Assembly: GCF_001449115.1 (NCBI RefSeq)
Contig: NZ_LAIJ01000009.1
Coordinates: 744,001 to 808,000, forward strand
Direction of reading: 5' to 3'
DNA length: 64,000 bases
DNA from: Occallatibacter gabretensis
GTDB lineage: Bacteria > Acidobacteriota > Terriglobia > Terriglobales > Acidobacteriaceae
The translations under genes and the position numbers were made by a program. The notes below the pieces were generated by a model. The model was not told the DNA's origin, did not search any database, and saw only the letters and a program-made list of their open reading frames with translations. This document shows, one piece after another, positions 62,147 to 64,000 of the stretch; the first letter of the stretch is position 1; every line of letters starts with the position of its first letter.

Positions 62147-62935
62147 ATGGACGATCGTGCCGCAGGCCAACTTTTGCCGGAGTCTCCTGCCACCCCCACG
62201 CAGGAACTGGTGCTTGTCGAGAACGTCACCAAGACCTTTGACTACAAAGATGCGCTGAAGAACATCAGCTTCGCAGTGCCCGCCGGGCAGATCTGTGGAC
62301 TGCTCGGACCCAATGGCGCAGGCAAGACCACGCTCTTCCGGCTCATGATGGGAATTCTCAAGGCCACCGAGGGACACATCGCCATCGATGGCCTCGACGC
62401 CTTCGACGATCGCGTCGAAGTAAAGCGACGCATCGGCTTCCTGCCCGACGAGCCGGTCTTCTACTCCTACCTCACAGGCCGCGAGCACCTCAAGCTCAGC
62501 GCGGCCATGCACGGGCTCGACGCCGAAGAAACCTTTTCCCGCATGGAACCCCTGATCGCGCGCCTCCGTCTCGCCGACGACATCGACAACTACGCCGAGG
62601 ACTACTCGCGCGGCATGAAGAAAAAACTCGGCCTGCTTCTCGCCATGCTGCACCAGCCCCGGCTTCTCGTGCTTGACGAACCGACAAATGGCCTCGACGT
62701 GGAATCGACTCATCTCTTTTACAGCCTCATCCATGACACCGCCGCGCAGGGCGTGACTGTACTCTTTTCCACGCATCTCATGGACCACGTAGCGCGGCTC
62801 TGCACCCACGCCGTCGTCATTCAGGGTGGTCAACTGGCCGCAAAGGGAACCCTCGACGAGCTGCGCGCGCTCACCGGCAAAGACGACCTCGAAGAGATCT
62901 TCCTCGCACTCACCGCAAGGCCCGCGCAGGCATGA
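62147..62935 (+). CDS. ABC exporter ATP-binding protein
   Basis: This is a 262-residue ATPase of the CcmA/YadG-type exporter group. After a short polar leader it has A-loop KTFDYKDAL, Walker A GPNGAGKTT (about 62-70), Q-loop FLPDEPVFYSYLTG, signature YSRGMKKKLGLL, Walker B LLVLDEPTNGLD and H-loop STHLMDHV. The signature reads SRGMK rather than LSGGQ, common in this subgroup. Its stop overlaps the start of the permease gene (ATGA), so the two form one transporter. The gene is divergent from the RIP gene with a 128-bp spacer; whether the two are functionally linked is unknown. Confidence 0.92.
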   Translation: MDDRAAGQLLPESPATPTQELVLVENVTKTFDYKDALKNISFAVPAGQICGLLGPNGAGKTTLFRLMMGILKATEGHIAIDGLDAFDDRVEVKRRIGFLPDEPVFYSYLTGREHLKLSAAMHGLDAEETFSRMEPLIARLRLADDIDNYAEDYSRGMKKKLGLLLAMLHQPRLLVLDEPTNGLDVESTHLFYSLIHDTAAQGVTVLFSTHLMDHVARLCTHAVVIQGGQLAAKGTLDELRALTGKDDLEEIFLALTARPAQA

Positions 62936-64000
62936 GCGCATCCGGCAAAACGCAGCCGAGTTGGTGGGGCACGGTCGGATTGCTGCTGCGCAACGCGCGA
63001 AGCCGCGCCGTAGGCCGTCGGCTGCGCGCGCAGCAGCTCCTGAATCAGCGCACCGGCAAATCAGCAACCAACTGGGGCGGGTTCGGCTACTTTTTCGCAG
63101 TTGTGCTCTATCTTTTCGTGAACGGTCTTAGCGCATTCATGATGATTACGGCTGTCGAAAGCGGGCAGCGCGCCGAAGTCGAGCAGCAGGGAAAGATCGT
63201 CGTCAGCAGCGGTTTCTATAGCTACGTGCGGGAGATGAGCACGCGCGGCCGCGACAACAATGCTGAAGTCTTCGGACAGCCACTCAATTCCGCTGCCCCG
63301 AACCAGCGAGTGGTTTCCAGCGAAGCCAAAGAAATATCAGAAAAGGAAGGCGGCTCGCAACCCGAGATTGAAGCGCATTTGCGCAGCGTGATAGCAGAAA
63401 AAGGAATCACAGGTCTGGTGGAACGGCAAGCCGCCGCTCCCGGCATCCGCTCTCTCGCCTTCACCGGCCGTCTCCCGCAAATGCTCGGCTCACTCGCCCT
63501 ACTCTTCTGGCTCATGATGCTCATCTTTCAGGGCGAAGGCATGGAGGTCGATGTCCAGCGCCGCCGTTACCCCATGTGGGAGTGGCTCTTCAGCCATCCC
63601 GTCCAGCCCGGCGCGGTCTTCCTCGCGGAAATGCTCGCTCCCATCGCGGCCAATCCCATCTACTGGGCCGCGCCGCTCTTCGTCGCATTTGCCTATGGTT
63701 TCGTGTACGGCATTCCCGGCGGCATCATCTCGGCCTTTGCCGTCGGCCTGCCCGCAGCCGTCGCCTGTGCCTGCATGGGCAAAGCGCTCGAAGTAGGCGT
63801 GCTGCTGAGGTTTTCGCCTCGCACCCGCGGAGCGGTCATCGGCCTTATGGGATGGATCGGTTACACCGCCATGATGCTGCCGATTATCGGCATCTACATC
63901 GTTCCCCGCTTCGTGCATGCCGCAGCCGGCCTGCTGCAGATCTTCACCGTCATTCCCTGGCCGTGGCTGGGCCTGTTCCTCGGCTTGCTGCCGGACGGCA
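62932..64000 (+). CDS. ABC exporter permease, 3' partial
   Basis: A reading frame opens at the ATG overlapping the ATPase stop and runs without interruption to the window edge (356 codons), so the gene continues beyond it. The N-terminal SWWGTVGLLLRNARSRAVGRR is basic and cytoplasmic. A helix follows at about residues 63-85 (FFAVVLYLFVNGLSAFMM). Then comes a loop of about 90 polar residues and several helices from about 180 (MLGSLALLFWLMMLIF), with the segment YPMWEWLFSHPVQPGAVFLAEM typical of ABC-2-like permeases. It is the membrane partner of the preceding ATPase. The substrate is unknown. Confidence 0.85.
   Translation, partial: MSASGKTQPSWWGTVGLLLRNARSRAVGRRLRAQQLLNQRTGKSATNWGGFGYFFAVVLYLFVNGLSAFMMITAVESGQRAEVEQQGKIVVSSGFYSYVREMSTRGRDNNAEVFGQPLNSAAPNQRVVSSEAKEISEKEGGSQPEIEAHLRSVIAEKGITGLVERQAAAPGIRSLAFTGRLPQMLGSLALLFWLMMLIFQGEGMEVDVQRRRYPMWEWLFSHPVQPGAVFLAEMLAPIAANPIYWAAPLFVAFAYGFVYGIPGGIISAFAVGLPAAVACACMGKALEVGVLLRFSPRTRGAVIGLMGWIGYTAMMLPIIGIYIVPRFVHAAAGLLQIFTVIPWPWLGLFLGLLPDG

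Noticed and set aside
1..64000. CRISPR arrays, tRNA or rRNA genes, insertion sequences, phage genes
   Set aside because: None was seen by eye on either strand; a tRNAscan or IS search would be decisive.

Overview
The window looks like chromosomal DNA of an acidobacterium, probably class Terriglobia (Acidobacteriaceae-like). Three features support this: ADOP-type MacB permeases in tandem at 1-7028, a DUF1501 plus PSD1 (DUF1549/DUF1553) gene pair at 13807-18665, and a small membrane protein with the FYYSFRR / CPSSAALG pattern I associate with that group. This placement rests on gene content and recalled family distributions, not on a marker gene. I found no rRNA, tRNA, CRISPR array, integrase or insertion sequence. 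Both window ends cut genes.

Layout. (1) 1-12696, plus strand: an exporter locus with three ADOP permeases (the first cut by the edge), a MacB/LolD-type ATPase, a TolC-family outer membrane protein, and a sigma-54-dependent response regulator overlapping its NtrY-like kinase. (2) 12714-30655, mostly minus: a secreted metallo-beta-lactamase-fold protein, DUF1501, a PSD1 protein with two c-heme sites, a three-gene ABC importer of the urea-carboxylase-region type, a LysR regulator, a glutathione-peroxidase-like protein without its catalytic residues (plus strand), then allophanate hydrolase, urea/guanidine carboxylase and a DUF1989 protein. Together these fit uptake of urea or guanidine and its breakdown through carboxylated intermediates and allophanate to ammonia and CO2. 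The importer's ATPase gene is translationally coupled to the PSD1 gene. (3) 30854-36748: an orphan OppD-like ATPase, small membrane and TPR proteins, a GH57/DUF3536 glycosidase and a nucleoside-type MFS transporter.

(4) 36749-37567: a gene-poor stretch with hairpins that ends in a strong bidirectional terminator. (5) 37568-49162: a DHA2 drug exporter, a gluconate-dehydrogenase-3-like subunit with a GMC oxidoreductase, rlmH, cobO, DUF3761 and YidB-like proteins, alkA, and a divergent sugar-acid module (YjhG-type xylonate dehydratase, MFS permease, FAH-family dehydratase) fitting a Weimberg-like route. A ComEA-like HhH protein follows. (6) 49164-59682: an RND pump with its lipoprotein adaptor, a secreted NTR-like protein, HpnI-like glycosyltransferase, msrA, a very long pseudouridine synthase and scpB. 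The last two overlap out of frame by 218 bp. (7) 59747-64000: a secreted alpha/beta hydrolase-TPR protein, a ribosome-inactivating-protein (RIP) homologue with all recognisable N-glycosylase residues, and a divergent ABC exporter cut by the window end.

The observations most worth a second look are the RIP at 61416-62018, the dual-coded scpB/pseudouridine synthase tails at 58570-58787, the guanidine/urea locus with its coupled cytochrome, and the active-site-less peroxidase paralogue.
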